Below, piece by piece: positions 50,786 through 60,940 of a stretch of DNA of 64,000 nucleotides. The position numbers and the translations under genes were made by a program. The stretch spans positions 1 to 64,000 of the forward strand of contig NZ_PEFF01000001.1 in NCBI RefSeq assembly GCF_002754375.1, given 5' to 3'. The stretch's first letter is position 1, and every line of letters starts with the position of its first letter. The notes beneath the pieces were generated by a model that worked only from the letters and a program-made list of their open reading frames with translations, had not been told where the DNA came from and did not search any database. Source of the stretch: Variovorax sp. 54 (lineage in GTDB: Bacteria > Pseudomonadota > Gammaproteobacteria > Burkholderiales > Burkholderiaceae_C).

Positions 50786-50791
50786 ATTATA
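50786..50791 (-). promoter_or_regulatory. Consensus -10 hexamer of the ACP-led operon
   Basis: Minus-strand TATAAT, an exact match and the most AT-rich stretch in the 102-base divergent spacer. It would start transcription about 40 bases before the ACP TTG. No good -35 (best CAGTCT/GCAGTC at 16-18 bases), which suggests activator dependence or a weak promoter. Confidence 0.45.
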
Positions 50792-50841
50792 GGAGTGGCG
50801 GTTGATTAGACTGCGCGCTTCGATACGACCCGGAGCGCCCC

Positions 50842-52353
50842 ATGGCCGACCCCCTTCTGATCGCACGCCACGACACCATCGAGTGCGCCCTCCTGCCCGG
50901 CCTGGCCAACCGCCACGGCCTGATCACCGGCGCCACCGGCACCGGCAAGACCGTCACGCTCCAGACCATCGCCGAACAGCTGTCGAACATCGGCGTGCCG
51001 GTGTTCATGGCCGACGTCAAGGGCGACCTGACCGGCATCAGCCAGAAAGGCGCCGTCGGCGACAAGCTGGCCGCCACGCTCAAGGAACGCGGCATCGAGG
51101 TGCCCGAGCCCGCCGCCTGCCCCGTCACGCTGTGGGACGTGTTCGGCGACCAGGGCCATCCGGTGCGCGCCACGGTGTCCGACATGGGCCCGCTGCTGCT
51201 GGGTCGCATGCTCGACGTGAACGAAACCCAGGCCGGCGTGCTGAACCTGGTGTTCAAGATCGCCGACGACAGCGGCATGCTGCTGCTCGACCTGAAAGAC
51301 CTGCGCGCCATGCTGCAGTACGTGGGCGAGAACGCGAGCCAGTTCACCACCGAGTACGGCAACATCAGCGCCGCCAGCGTGGGCGCCATCCAGCGCGGCC
51401 TGCTGCAGATCGAGACCCAGGGCGGCGACAAGTTCTTCGGCGAGCCGATGCTCAACATCTCCGACTTCATGCAGACCGTCGGCGGCAAGGGGGTGGTGAA
51501 CATCCTGGCGGCCGACAAGCTCATGAACTCGCCGCGCCTGTACGCCACCTTTTTGCTGTGGATGCTGTCCGAGCTGTTCGAGCAATTGCCCGAAATCGGC
51601 GACCCCGAGCAGCCGAAGCTGGCCTTCTTCTTCGACGAGGCCCACCTGCTGTTCAACGAGGCGCCCAAGGCGCTCGTCGAACGCATCGAGCTGGTGGTGC
51701 GGCTGGTGCGCTCCAAGGGTGTCGGCGTGTACTTCGTGACGCAAAACCCGCTGGACATTCCCGATTCGGTGCTGGCCCAGCTCGGCAACCGGGTGCAGCA
51801 CGCGCTGCGTGCCTTCACGCCGCGCGACCAGAAGGCCGTAAAGGCTGCTGCCAGCACCATGCGCCAGAAACCCGGCCTGGACATCGAGACCGCCATCACC
51901 GAACTCGCCGTGGGCGAGGCGCTGGTGAGCTTCCTGGATTCCAAGGGCCGCCCGAGCATCACCGAGCGCGTGTACGTGCTGCCGCCGGGCAGCCAGCTCG
52001 GCCCGATCACGCCCGACCAGCGCAAGGCGCTCATTGCCGGGTCGCTGGTGGCCGGCGTGTACGAAAAGACGGTCGACCGCGAATCGGCCTACGAAAAGCT
52101 CAAGGGCCGCGCCGAGAGCGCACCCGATGCGCCGGCCGCAGCCGGCAAGGGCGCAGCGGCGGCAGAAGAGTCGTCCGGCATGGGCGGCATGCTCAACGAC
52201 ATGCTCTTCGGCAGCACCGGCCCGCGCGGCGGCAAGCGCGACGGCCTCGTGCAGACGATGGCCAAGTCGGCGGTGCGCACCATGGGCACCTCGGTGGGCA
52301 AGGAGATCCTGCGCGGCGTGCTGGGCGGGATCTTCGGCAGCAAGAAGCGCTGA
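50842..52353 (+). CDS. HerA-like/DUF853 P-loop ATPase
   Basis: 503-residue cytoplasmic ATPase of the DUF853 (YjgR) group. Walker [13 protein letters not shown] at residues about 31-42 follows [26 protein letters not shown] and the Walker B-like [12 protein letters not shown] (about residues 270-281) follow, with an arginine-finger region [31 protein letters not shown]. The C-terminal tail (from about 430) is Ala/Gly-rich with a GGMGGML-type segment. Function is unproven; relatives are HerA/FtsK-like motors. GGAG lies 7 bases before the ATG. Divergent from the ACP operon and convergent with nrsF. Confidence 0.9.
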   Translation: MADPLLIARHDTIECALLPGLANRHGLITGATGTGKTVTLQTIAEQLSNIGVPVFMADVKGDLTGISQKGAVGDKLAATLKERGIEVPEPAACPVTLWDVFGDQGHPVRATVSDMGPLLLGRMLDVNETQAGVLNLVFKIADDSGMLLLDLKDLRAMLQYVGENASQFTTEYGNISAASVGAIQRGLLQIETQGGDKFFGEPMLNISDFMQTVGGKGVVNILAADKLMNSPRLYATFLLWMLSELFEQLPEIGDPEQPKLAFFFDEAHLLFNEAPKALVERIELVVRLVRSKGVGVYFVTQNPLDIPDSVLAQLGNRVQHALRAFTPRDQKAVKAAASTMRQKPGLDIETAITELAVGEALVSFLDSKGRPSITERVYVLPPGSQLGPITPDQRKALIAGSLVAGVYEKTVDRESAYEKLKGRAESAPDAPAAAGKGAAAAEESSGMGGMLNDMLFGSTGPRGGKRDGLVQTMAKSAVRTMGTSVGKEILRGVLGGIFGSKKR

Positions 52354-52363
52354 AGCAGCGCCC

Positions 52364-53005
52364 TTACCAGCGCAGCAGGCGCGGTCCCAGCATCGCGCCC
52401 AGCAACACCGGCACAGCAATCCCGCTCACGAACCAGACCGCGAGAAACGGGGCCGCGAGTTCGGGACAGCGCAACGCATACACCGACGCGCCGATGCCGC
52501 CCGCCAGCGCCCCGGCGGCAGCGCCCGCCCATGCGGGCCGCGTCGGGGCCAGCCCGCGCAAGGCCACGAAGGCGCCCACGAACACGGGCAGCGCAATCTG
52601 ACAGATGTTGATCGCGCACAGGCGCCACGACCTCCCCATCAGCAAGGCCATGCGCTCCTCCTGCGGCGCCGAGAACCAGACCACCGCCGCCAGCACCCAC
52701 AGCCCCAGCACCGGCAGCACGGGGATGAGCCAGGCCTGCCGCACGGGCACGCCGGGACGGGCCAGCCGCTGGACGACCACGAAGGCGCCCACGGCGATGC
52801 CCAGCGGAAACAGCAGCTTGACCCAGAACATGGGCGAGGCCATGGCCTTCATCCCGAGCATGTCCAGCCCGTACTTGGCGAACAGGACCATGAAGGACAG
52901 CGGCAGCGCCAGGGTCAGCGCCTGTGCGAGGCGCTCGCTCGCGCCGCGCCGCCGCTCGGCCGTGGCGCCGGTGGCCAGCAGGGCCACGAGGTCGTCGGTC
53001 TTCAC
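52364..53005 (-). CDS. NrsF-like (DUF1109) membrane anti-sigma factor
   Basis: 213-residue protein with six transmembrane helices after a short cytosolic N-terminus ([20 protein letters not shown]), the DUF1109 hallmark. Cysteines lie in a helix ([11 protein letters not shown]) and in [11 protein letters not shown]. In Caulobacter NrsF, paired cysteines sense dichromate/cadmium and release SigF (family knowledge). It overlaps the sigma gene by 4 bases, as expected for a cognate pair, and is convergent with the HerA-like gene, 10 bases apart. Confidence 0.9.
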   Translation of the reverse strand: MKTDDLVALLATGATAERRRGASERLAQALTLALPLSFMVLFAKYGLDMLGMKAMASPMFWVKLLFPLGIAVGAFVVVQRLARPGVPVRQAWLIPVLPVLGLWVLAAVVWFSAPQEERMALLMGRSWRLCAINICQIALPVFVGAFVALRGLAPTRPAWAGAAAGALAGGIGASVYALRCPELAAPFLAVWFVSGIAVPVLLGAMLGPRLLRW

Positions 53006-53586
53006 GCGGTGCCTCCGGTGGCGAAACGGGCCGCCAGCGCCTTGAGGCCCCGGTGGATGCCGATCTTCACGGCCGACTCCGACATGCCCGTGAGGCTGGC
53101 AGTCTCGGCCACCGACAGGCCTTCGAGCTTCACGTGCACGATCGGCAGACGCTGGCGCTCGGGCAAGGTCTGCAGCAGGCCCCCGAGGTCGCGCTTCGCG
53201 TCGCTGGCCTCGGTGGCGGAATCGGCGAACACGGCCAAGTCGTCGTCCAGTGGGTCATGCAGGTCTTCGCGGACGGCCTTGGCGCGCAGCAGATCGATCA
53301 TCTTGTAGCGCGCAATCGCATGCACCCAGGCCGTCAATGGCTGGTCGCTCTGGTACGTGTGGCGCTGGTTGTGCATCGCGAGCAGGCATTCCTGGACAAG
53401 GTCTTCCACTTCATCGGGCCAGCCAAAGAGGCGTTTGCCCAGAAAAGCGCGCAGGTGCGCGCTGAGCTTCTGCAGGAATTCGCGGTACGCCCCGGCGTCG
53501 CCGTCCAGTCCCCGAAGGAAAAGGCCGCGCAGCGCCACTTCCGCGTCGCTCGCGCCTGTCCTGCTTCCTAGAAGGGTTCGTTCCAT
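53002..53586 (-). CDS. ECF sigma factor (SigF/ECF26-like)
   Basis: 194 residues from the ATG: sigma region 2 ([46 protein letters not shown]) and region 4 ([47 protein letters not shown]). Pairing with DUF1109 assigns it to the NrsF-regulated group. The ATG at 53586 lacks a Shine-Dalgarno and falls between the -35 and -10 of the putative promoter 53577-53602. If that promoter is used, the true start would be downstream, for example GTG 53538, giving 178 residues, which is nearer the family length. Probably stress-activated. Confidence 0.9.
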   Translation of the reverse strand: MERTLLGSRTGASDAEVALRGLFLRGLDGDAGAYREFLQKLSAHLRAFLGKRLFGWPDEVEDLVQECLLAMHNQRHTYQSDQPLTAWVHAIARYKMIDLLRAKAVREDLHDPLDDDLAVFADSATEASDAKRDLGGLLQTLPERQRLPIVHVKLEGLSVAETASLTGMSESAVKIGIHRGLKALAARFATGGTA

Positions 53587-53602
53587 CGGGCGCGTCGGTT
53601 AC
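53577..53602 (-). promoter_or_regulatory. Putative autoregulatory ECF promoter GTAACC-N16-CGAA
   Basis: On the minus strand GTAACC (53602-53597), exactly 16 bases, then CGAA (53580-53577). This is the arrangement I recall for SigF/NrsF-type promoters in Caulobacter, placed at its own sigma gene. Transcription would begin near 53570, inside the first codons of the longest ORF, which argues for a later start codon. Confidence 0.55.
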
Positions 53603-53668
53603 AGACTTTGTAAAAAAGATTGCAAGCGATTGTGCGCGCCCCGGCGGGGGCTCCGCTAAGCTGCGCCG

Positions 53669-54088
53669 ATGCTGGCCGGACTCGTCTCGCACCCCTGGGC
53701 CTACCCGGCGCTGGAGGCCGTGCACATCGTGGGCATTGCGCTGCTGTTCGGCGGCCTGCTGGTGTTCGAGCTGCGCGCCCTGGGCCTGGCCCGCGAGCTG
53801 CCGGCGCCGCTGCTGGCCCGCCTCACGCTGCGGCCGGCCCTCGTCGGCTTCGGGCTGTGCGCCGTCACCGGGCTCACCATGTTCTCCGGCCAGCCTGACG
53901 AACTGCTCGCCAACAACGCCTTCCGCGTCAAGCTGGCCCTGATCGCGCTGGCCGGCGCCAATGCGGCGCTCTTTCACTGGCGCAGCGGCGTGGCCGCCAT
54001 CGACCGTTTCGGCCAGGCGCAATGCCTTCTCTCCCTGGGGTTTTGGCTCGCTGTCATCATCTGCGGGCGCTGGATTGCCTATGTCTGA
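53669..54088 (+). CDS. Uncharacterised four-helix membrane protein
   Basis: 139-residue inner-membrane protein: AVHIVGIALLFGGLLVFELRALGL, PALVGFGLCAVTGLTMFSG, KLALIALAGANAALFHW and a final helix LLSLGFWLAVIICGRWIAY. A His in the first helix (EAVHIVGI) and one in the third could bind metal or heme, but this is speculative. No named family is recognised. It is divergent from the ECF sigma gene and 14 bases before the DUF6152-like gene; their grouping suggests a shared stress function. Confidence 0.75.
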   Translation: MLAGLVSHPWAYPALEAVHIVGIALLFGGLLVFELRALGLARELPAPLLARLTLRPALVGFGLCAVTGLTMFSGQPDELLANNAFRVKLALIALAGANAALFHWRSGVAAIDRFGQAQCLLSLGFWLAVIICGRWIAYV

Positions 54089-54102
54089 ACAAGGAGAACG
54101 CG

Positions 54103-54570
54103 ATGCTGCATCGACGCATGTTCGTGGCCGGTTCGATCAGCCTGGCCCTGCCCGCCTGGGCCCACCACGGCTGGAGCCGTTTTGACCAGGAGCGCCCGCT
54201 GTATGTGGAAGGCCGCGCCACCAAGGTGAGCTGGCGCAATCCGCACGGCGAGCTGGAGATCGAGCTGCCCGAGAACCTCGCCCTGCCGCCCGACCTGAAG
54301 CAGCGCGTGTTGCCCAAACAGAGCGCAACGGTCGACGGCGCGGCGCTGCTGGCCAAGGCGCAGTTGCCGACACGCCGCGACCGCAAGTGGCAGGTCGAGC
54401 TGGCCCCGCTCACGCGGCTGCAGGCCTGGGGCGTCGAGGAGATCAAGCCCGGCACGCCCGTGGCGGTGCTCGGCTTCACCTTCACCGGCGAGAAAGGCGA
54501 CGCGGTGCTGCGCGCCGAGTACCTGTTCGTGCACGGCAAGACCTACGGCCTGCGCTCGTCTCCGGCCTGA
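54103..54570 (+). CDS. Exported DUF6152-like protein
   Basis: 155-residue secreted protein. Signal MLHRRMFVAGSISLALPAWA is followed directly by HHGWSRFDQERPLYVEGRATKVSWRNPHGELEIE. The HHGW...F...P....G...V..W.NPH pattern is typical of DUF6152 proteins, and the N-terminal His-His of the mature protein could be a copper-binding site (inference). GGAG stands 6-7 bases before the ATG. Follows the membrane protein closely, probably the same transcript. Confidence 0.82.
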   Translation: MLHRRMFVAGSISLALPAWAHHGWSRFDQERPLYVEGRATKVSWRNPHGELEIELPENLALPPDLKQRVLPKQSATVDGAALLAKAQLPTRRDRKWQVELAPLTRLQAWGVEEIKPGTPVAVLGFTFTGEKGDAVLRAEYLFVHGKTYGLRSSPA

Positions 54571-54652
54571 CCGTCAGTGCGGCCAGGCCGCGCGGGCCCT
54601 CGCTTGCCAGCCGCACAAGTGCTCGGTACATTGCATTTTTTGAGGGCCTCAA

Positions 54653-55974
<1,322 letters not shown>

Positions 55975-55978
<4 letters not shown>

Positions 55979-57372
55979 GCCGCAGCACCGACATCGACCT
56001 GCCCGCCGACGGTTCCGGCAGCCTGCGCCCCGGCGGTGCGGGCCATGTCGATCCGTCGATCGAATTCACGCCCGACACCGGCCACGCGGCCGGCGCCGCC
56101 AGCCTGCTGCGCACCACCGCCGCCATCCGCCAGCGTGCCGGCGCCCTGCTGGCGCGCGCGCGCCGCGGCGAGTCGCAGTGGTTCCGCATCGGCAGCGACG
56201 ACGCGCTCGAAGACGCGGCGCGCACCGTGGCCGAGGTCACGCGCGAGCGCTATCCGTGGGACACCATCCCGTACCACAGCCGCTGGCGCCACTTCGAGGC
56301 CGGCGGCGTCGACCGCCGCCAGCAGCTCGATGCATTGCTCGGCAAAGGCATCGACGCCCGCCAACGCGCCCGCGTCTACATCGACCTCACGGTGGTGAGC
56401 GTGCTGCTCGACGCCGGCGCCGGCCCGACCTGGCACTACACCGAGTCGGCCACCGGCCAGCGCTTCACGCGCTCCGAAGGGCTGGGCGTGGCGTGCTTCC
56501 ATGCATTCACCAGCGGCCTCTTCTCGTCCGACCCCGACCATCCATTGCAGGCCGACGCCGCCGGCCTGCGCGGCCTCGTCACCGACCGGCTGGGCGATGC
56601 CTTCCAGGTGAGCGAGGTCAATCCGCTGGTCGGCCTCGCGGGCCGCGCCACGCTGCTGCGCCGGCTCGGCGAGGCCATGAACGAACAGCCCGAGACCTTC
56701 GGCGACGACGGCCGACCGGGCCGCCTGTTCGATGCGCTGGTCGGACCCTTCGGCCCGGCTGCGCCGCCCACGGCCGAGATCACCGCGCACCAGATCCTGT
56801 CGCTGCTGCTCGACACCCTCTCGCACATCTGGCCCTCGGCCAACGCCATCGACAGCCTGGCGGCCGACGGCAGCGACAACGTGGGCGGCACCGGCGACCC
56901 GGCCTTTGCGCTGGGCGACTGCTGGCGCCACAGCGCCGTCACCGGCCCCGGGCTCACCAACGGCTGGATGCCGTTCCACAAGCTGTCGCAGTGGCTCACC
57001 TACTCGCTGCTCGAGCCCTTCGAATGGGCCGGCGTGAAGGTGCGGCATCTCGACGCGCTCACCGCCCTGCCCGAGTACCGCAACGGAGGCCTGCTGATCG
57101 ACAGCGGCGTGATCGTGCCGCGCGAGGCGGCCTTTCTCACCCGCCGCTGGAAGGCGAGTGACGAGTTCATCGTCGAATGGCGCGCCCTCACCGTCGCGCT
57201 GTTGGACGAAATCGCACCGCGCGTGCGCAAGGTGCTCGACCGCACCGCGGAAGAGCTGCCCCTGGCCTGCGTGCTCGAAGGCGGCACCTGGGCCGCGGGC
57301 CGGGTACTGGCACAGCGTTTGCGAGACGGTGCACCGCCGCTGCAGATCGAGAGCGACGGCACCGTCTTCTAG
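55975..57372 (+). CDS. DUF1688 family protein (URC4-like)
   Basis: 465-residue cytoplasmic protein of the DUF1688/URC4 group. Conserved stretches include RTTAAIRQRAGALLARARRGESQWF, TRERYPWDTIPYHSRWRHFEAGGVDR, RVYIDLTVVSVLLDAGAGPTWHY, GLGVACFHAFTSGLFSSDPDHP and VLDRTAEELPLACVLEGGTWAAGR. URC4 is needed for uracil use as nitrogen source in yeast; its reaction is unknown. ATGA overlap with the URC1-like gene indicates translational coupling, and upp follows 51 bases on. Confidence 0.88.
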
Positions 57373-57423
57373 TCTTTTAGACTCTCCTGTTTTTCCGCAA
57401 CGGCACACCAAAAGAAGACTCCA

Positions 57424-58053
<630 letters not shown>

Positions 58054-58054
58054 G

Positions 58055-58146
58055 CTCGCCCCCAGGCTTCGCGCACTTCGTGTCGCTTCGCCAACCCCCT
58101 ACCGGGGGCAACACCAGAGGCCCGGCAAAGCCGGTTCCTCGGTGTT
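58055..58146. repeat. GC-rich dispersed intergenic element, copy 2
   Basis: CACTTCGTGT (58074-58083), spacer CGCTTCGCCAA, CCCCCTACCGGGGG hairpin, CAACAC, then GGCCCGGCAAAGCCGG. It matches the inverted element at 18922-18985 by the exact 10-base core plus a neighbouring C-run/G-run hairpin of similar spacing. It has no coding character. Confidence 0.5.
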
Positions 58147-58156
58147 TGCTGGAAGG

Positions 58157-58179
58157 GAGCCCGCCACTAGGGCGGGCTC
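58157..58179 (+). terminator. Probable terminator after upp
   Basis: AGCCCGCC, short CACTA-type loop, GGCGGGCT form an 8 bp GC stem, followed by CTGTTCGGTTTT. The T-tract is interrupted, so moderate confidence. It separates the URC genes from the BMP importer genes. Confidence 0.55.
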
Positions 58180-58242
58180 TGTTCGGTTTTGTGGGCATGG
58201 GGATTGCAGGTTGGTTCTTTCATTTCAATCGAGGAGAAGACC

Positions 58243-59244
58243 GTGACAGCACGCCGTCAGTTGATCGTTCGTTCCATCGCCGTCGCCGCAGCCCTTGCGG
58301 CCGGTGCCCCGGGCCTTGCGCTCGCGCAGGCCAAGCTCAAGGTGGCGGCCGTGTACACGGTGCCTTTCGAGCAGCAATGGGTGGGCCGCATCCACAAGGC
58401 GCTGAAGGCGGCCGAGGCGCGTGGGGAGATCGAATACAAGGCGACCGAGAACGTGAGCAATGCCGACTACGAGCGCGTGATGCGCGAGTACGCGACGGGC
58501 GGCAACCAGCTGATCCTGGGCGAGGTGTTCGGCGTGGAAGCGGCGGCGCGCAAGGTCGCGAAAGATTTCCCCAAGGTCGCGTTCCTCATGGGCTCGTCGC
58601 TGAAGCCGCAGGCGCCCAACTTCTCGGTGTTCGACAACTACATCCAGGAACCGGCGTACCTGAGCGGCATGGTCGCGGGCGGCATGACCAAGAGCAACCG
58701 CATCGGCATGGTCGGCGGCTTCCCGATTCCCGAAGTCAATCGCCTCATGAACGCCTTCATGGCGGGCGCGAAGGAAACGAATCCGAAGGTGGAGTTCAGC
58801 GTGAGCTTCATCAACAGCTGGTTCGACCCGCCGAAGGCCAAGGAAGCAGCCTTCGCGATGATCGACAAGGGCGCGGACATCATGTACGCCGAGCGCTTCG
58901 GCGTGTCCGACGCGGCCAAGGAAAAGGGCAAGCTCGCCATCGGCAACGTGATCGACACGCAGGCCCAGTACCCCGACACGGTGATCGCCTCGGCACTGTG
59001 GAATTTCGAGCCTTCGGCCGACCGCGCGATCAAGCTCGTGAAGGAAGGCAAGTTCGCCGCCGAAGACTACGGCGTGTACTCGCACATGAAGCACAAGGGC
59101 TCCGAGCTCGCGCCGCTGGGCACCTTCGAGAAGAAGGTGCCGGCCGACATCGCGGCCAAGGTGAAGGCCAAGCAGGCCGACATCCTGGCCGGCAAGTTCA
59201 CCGTGAAGGTGGACGACGCACAACCCAAGTCGACGGCCAAGTGA
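58243..59244 (+). CDS. BMP-family ABC transporter substrate-binding protein
   Basis: 333-residue periplasmic receptor of the basic membrane protein (BMP/Med/PnrA) family. In characterised relatives it binds nucleosides or purines. A twin-Arg-containing signal (TARRQLIVRSIAVAAALAAG...ALAQ) precedes AKLKVAAVYTVPFEQQWVGRIH. GGFPIPEVNRLMNAFMAGA and GADIMYAERFGVSDAAKEKGK are BMP blocks. The start is GTG 58243 with GAGGAG 6-7 bases upstream; ORF-extending starts are upstream of the SD. First gene of the importer unit, overlapping the nucleosidase gene (GTGA). Confidence 0.93.
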   Translation: MTARRQLIVRSIAVAAALAAGAPGLALAQAKLKVAAVYTVPFEQQWVGRIHKALKAAEARGEIEYKATENVSNADYERVMREYATGGNQLILGEVFGVEAAARKVAKDFPKVAFLMGSSLKPQAPNFSVFDNYIQEPAYLSGMVAGGMTKSNRIGMVGGFPIPEVNRLMNAFMAGAKETNPKVEFSVSFINSWFDPPKAKEAAFAMIDKGADIMYAERFGVSDAAKEKGKLAIGNVIDTQAQYPDTVIASALWNFEPSADRAIKLVKEGKFAAEDYGVYSHMKHKGSELAPLGTFEKKVPADIAAKVKAKQADILAGKFTVKVDDAQPKSTAK

Positions 59245-60203
59245 AAAAGCCGATGACGACGGTCCGCTGCCGTTCCCTCCTCGCGGCCGGCGTGCTGGCC
59301 GTGGGCCTGTCGGGCTGCGTCGGCGTCTACAAGGGCACCGGCGCGAGCATCAACAGCAGCACGCGGCTGGACGACACGCCGCGCCTGGCCGTGATCTCGG
59401 CCTTCGAGCCCGAACTCAAGCTGCTGCTGACGCGCCTGCAAGGTCCGAACAAGCACAGCGTGAACGGCGTCGAGTTCACCTCCGGCACGCTCGAAGGCAA
59501 GCCCGTGGTGCTGTTCCTCTCGGGCATCAGCATGACGAACGCGACGATGAACACGCAGCTCGTGCTCAACCGCTTTCGCATCACCGGCATCGTGTTCAGC
59601 GGCATCGCGGGCGGCGTGAACCCGTCGCTGCATGTGGGCGACGTGACGGTGCCGGCCCAGTGGGGCCAGTACCTCGAAGTGCTCATGGCGCGCGAAACCG
59701 CGCCCGGCAAGTACAGCGCGCCGCCCTTCATCACCGACGCCACGCTGCCCAACTTCGGCATGAACTTCCCGCGCCCGGTCGAGGTGCGCTCGGCCGCCAA
59801 TCCGGGCATCGAACGCAAGTTCTGGTTCGCGGCCGATCCGAAGATGCTCGAGGTGGCGCGAAGCATCCGCAACGTCGAGCTGGCGAACTGCGGCGCCGGC
59901 AAGTGCCTGCCGCGCAAACCGCAGCTGGTGGTCGGCGGCAACGGCGTGTCGGGCCAGGCCTTCATGGACAACAAGGCCTACCGCGAATACACCTACAAGA
60001 CCTTCCAGGCCAACGTGCTCGACATGGAAACCGCCGCCGTGGGCATGGTCGCCTACAGCAACGGCGTGCCCTACATCGCCTTCCGCTCGCTCAGCGACCT
60101 CGCGGGCGGTGGCGACGGCGAGAACGAGATGGGCACCTTCATGAGCATCGCGGCCGACAACTCGGCCAAGGTCATGCTGGCATTCCTGGCTGCCTGGAAG
60201 TGA
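59241..60203 (+). CDS. Lipoprotein nucleoside phosphorylase/nucleosidase-like protein
   Basis: 320-residue PNP/UDP-phosphorylase-fold (5'-methylthioadenosine/SAH nucleosidase-like) protein. LAVISAFEPELKLLL and GIVFSGIAGGVNPSLHVGDVTVP are the family openings. VLDMETAAVGMVAYSNGVPYIAFRSLSDLAGG is the ribose/base pocket with catalytic Asp region. Unusually it carries a lipoprotein signal (MKKPMTTVRCRSLLAAGVLAVGLSGC). GTG 59241 overlaps the receptor stop. A periplasm-facing nucleosidase next to a nucleoside-type importer suggests cleavage of nucleosides outside the inner membrane before uptake (inference). Confidence 0.85.
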   Translation: MKKPMTTVRCRSLLAAGVLAVGLSGCVGVYKGTGASINSSTRLDDTPRLAVISAFEPELKLLLTRLQGPNKHSVNGVEFTSGTLEGKPVVLFLSGISMTNATMNTQLVLNRFRITGIVFSGIAGGVNPSLHVGDVTVPAQWGQYLEVLMARETAPGKYSAPPFITDATLPNFGMNFPRPVEVRSAANPGIERKFWFAADPKMLEVARSIRNVELANCGAGKCLPRKPQLVVGGNGVSGQAFMDNKAYREYTYKTFQANVLDMETAAVGMVAYSNGVPYIAFRSLSDLAGGGDGENEMGTFMSIAADNSAKVMLAFLAAWK

Positions 60204-60940
60204 CGCTGGCGCCCACGGGCCCCCTTCGCCTTGTGCTGCTGCCGGGCATGGATGGCACCGGCGATCTCTTCGCGCCTTTGACGCAAGCCCTGGGGCCACA
60301 AGCCACCGTCGACGTCGTGCGCTACCCGGGCCGGCAAGTGATGGGCTACGACGAACTCGAACCACTGGTGCGCGCGCAGCTGCCCACGCAACAGCCCTTC
60401 GTGCTGCTCGGCGAATCGTTTTCCGGGCCGCTGGCCATTTCCATCGCAGCCTCGCGCCCGCCGGGGCTGCAAGGCCTCATCCTGTGCTGCAGCTTCGCGC
60501 GCCGGCCCGCGCCCGGCCTGGCGTTGATGCGCGCGGGCCTTCTCGACCTGTCGATGCGCCTGCTGCATTCGAAGCTGATGCGCGCGCCGATGCGGCACCT
60601 GCTGCTGGGTGGCTCGTCAGCACCGCACCTGTCGGACATGCTCCAGGCCTCGCTGAAGCAGGTGTCGGTCGCCGTCATGACCCGCCGCATGAAGGAAGTG
60701 CAGCGCGTCGATGTGCGCGACAAGCTGCCGCTGGTGCGAGTGCCCGCGATGTACCTGCAGGCGCTGCAGGACCGCGTGGTGCCGCGCCGCGCAGCAGCGG
60801 CGATCCAGCGCGGGCTGTCGGCGCTGCACCTCGTGCAGCTCGACGGTCCGCACGGACTGCTGCAGGCCTCACCCGCAGCCTCCGCCCGGGCCATCGAAAA
60901 TTTCTGCCGCGGCCTGCCTTCGCCATCTGTGTCCCCATGA
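60200..60940 (+). CDS. Alpha/beta hydrolase
   Basis: 246-residue alpha/beta-hydrolase of the BioH/esterase-like class. Oxyanion-region LVLLPGMDGTGDLF, nucleophile elbow LLGESFSGPLA (Ser), acid in LQALQDRVVP and His in LDGPHGLLQA. Start GTG 60200 overlaps the nucleosidase stop (GTGA); its end overlaps the ATPase ATG (ATGA), so it is embedded in the transporter operon. Substrate unknown; possibly an ester- or carbamoyl-nucleoside product, but nothing in the sequence says so. Confidence 0.85.
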   Translation: MTLAPTGPLRLVLLPGMDGTGDLFAPLTQALGPQATVDVVRYPGRQVMGYDELEPLVRAQLPTQQPFVLLGESFSGPLAISIAASRPPGLQGLILCCSFARRPAPGLALMRAGLLDLSMRLLHSKLMRAPMRHLLLGGSSAPHLSDMLQASLKQVSVAVMTRRMKEVQRVDVRDKLPLVRVPAMYLQALQDRVVPRRAAAAIQRGLSALHLVQLDGPHGLLQASPAASARAIENFCRGLPSPSVSP

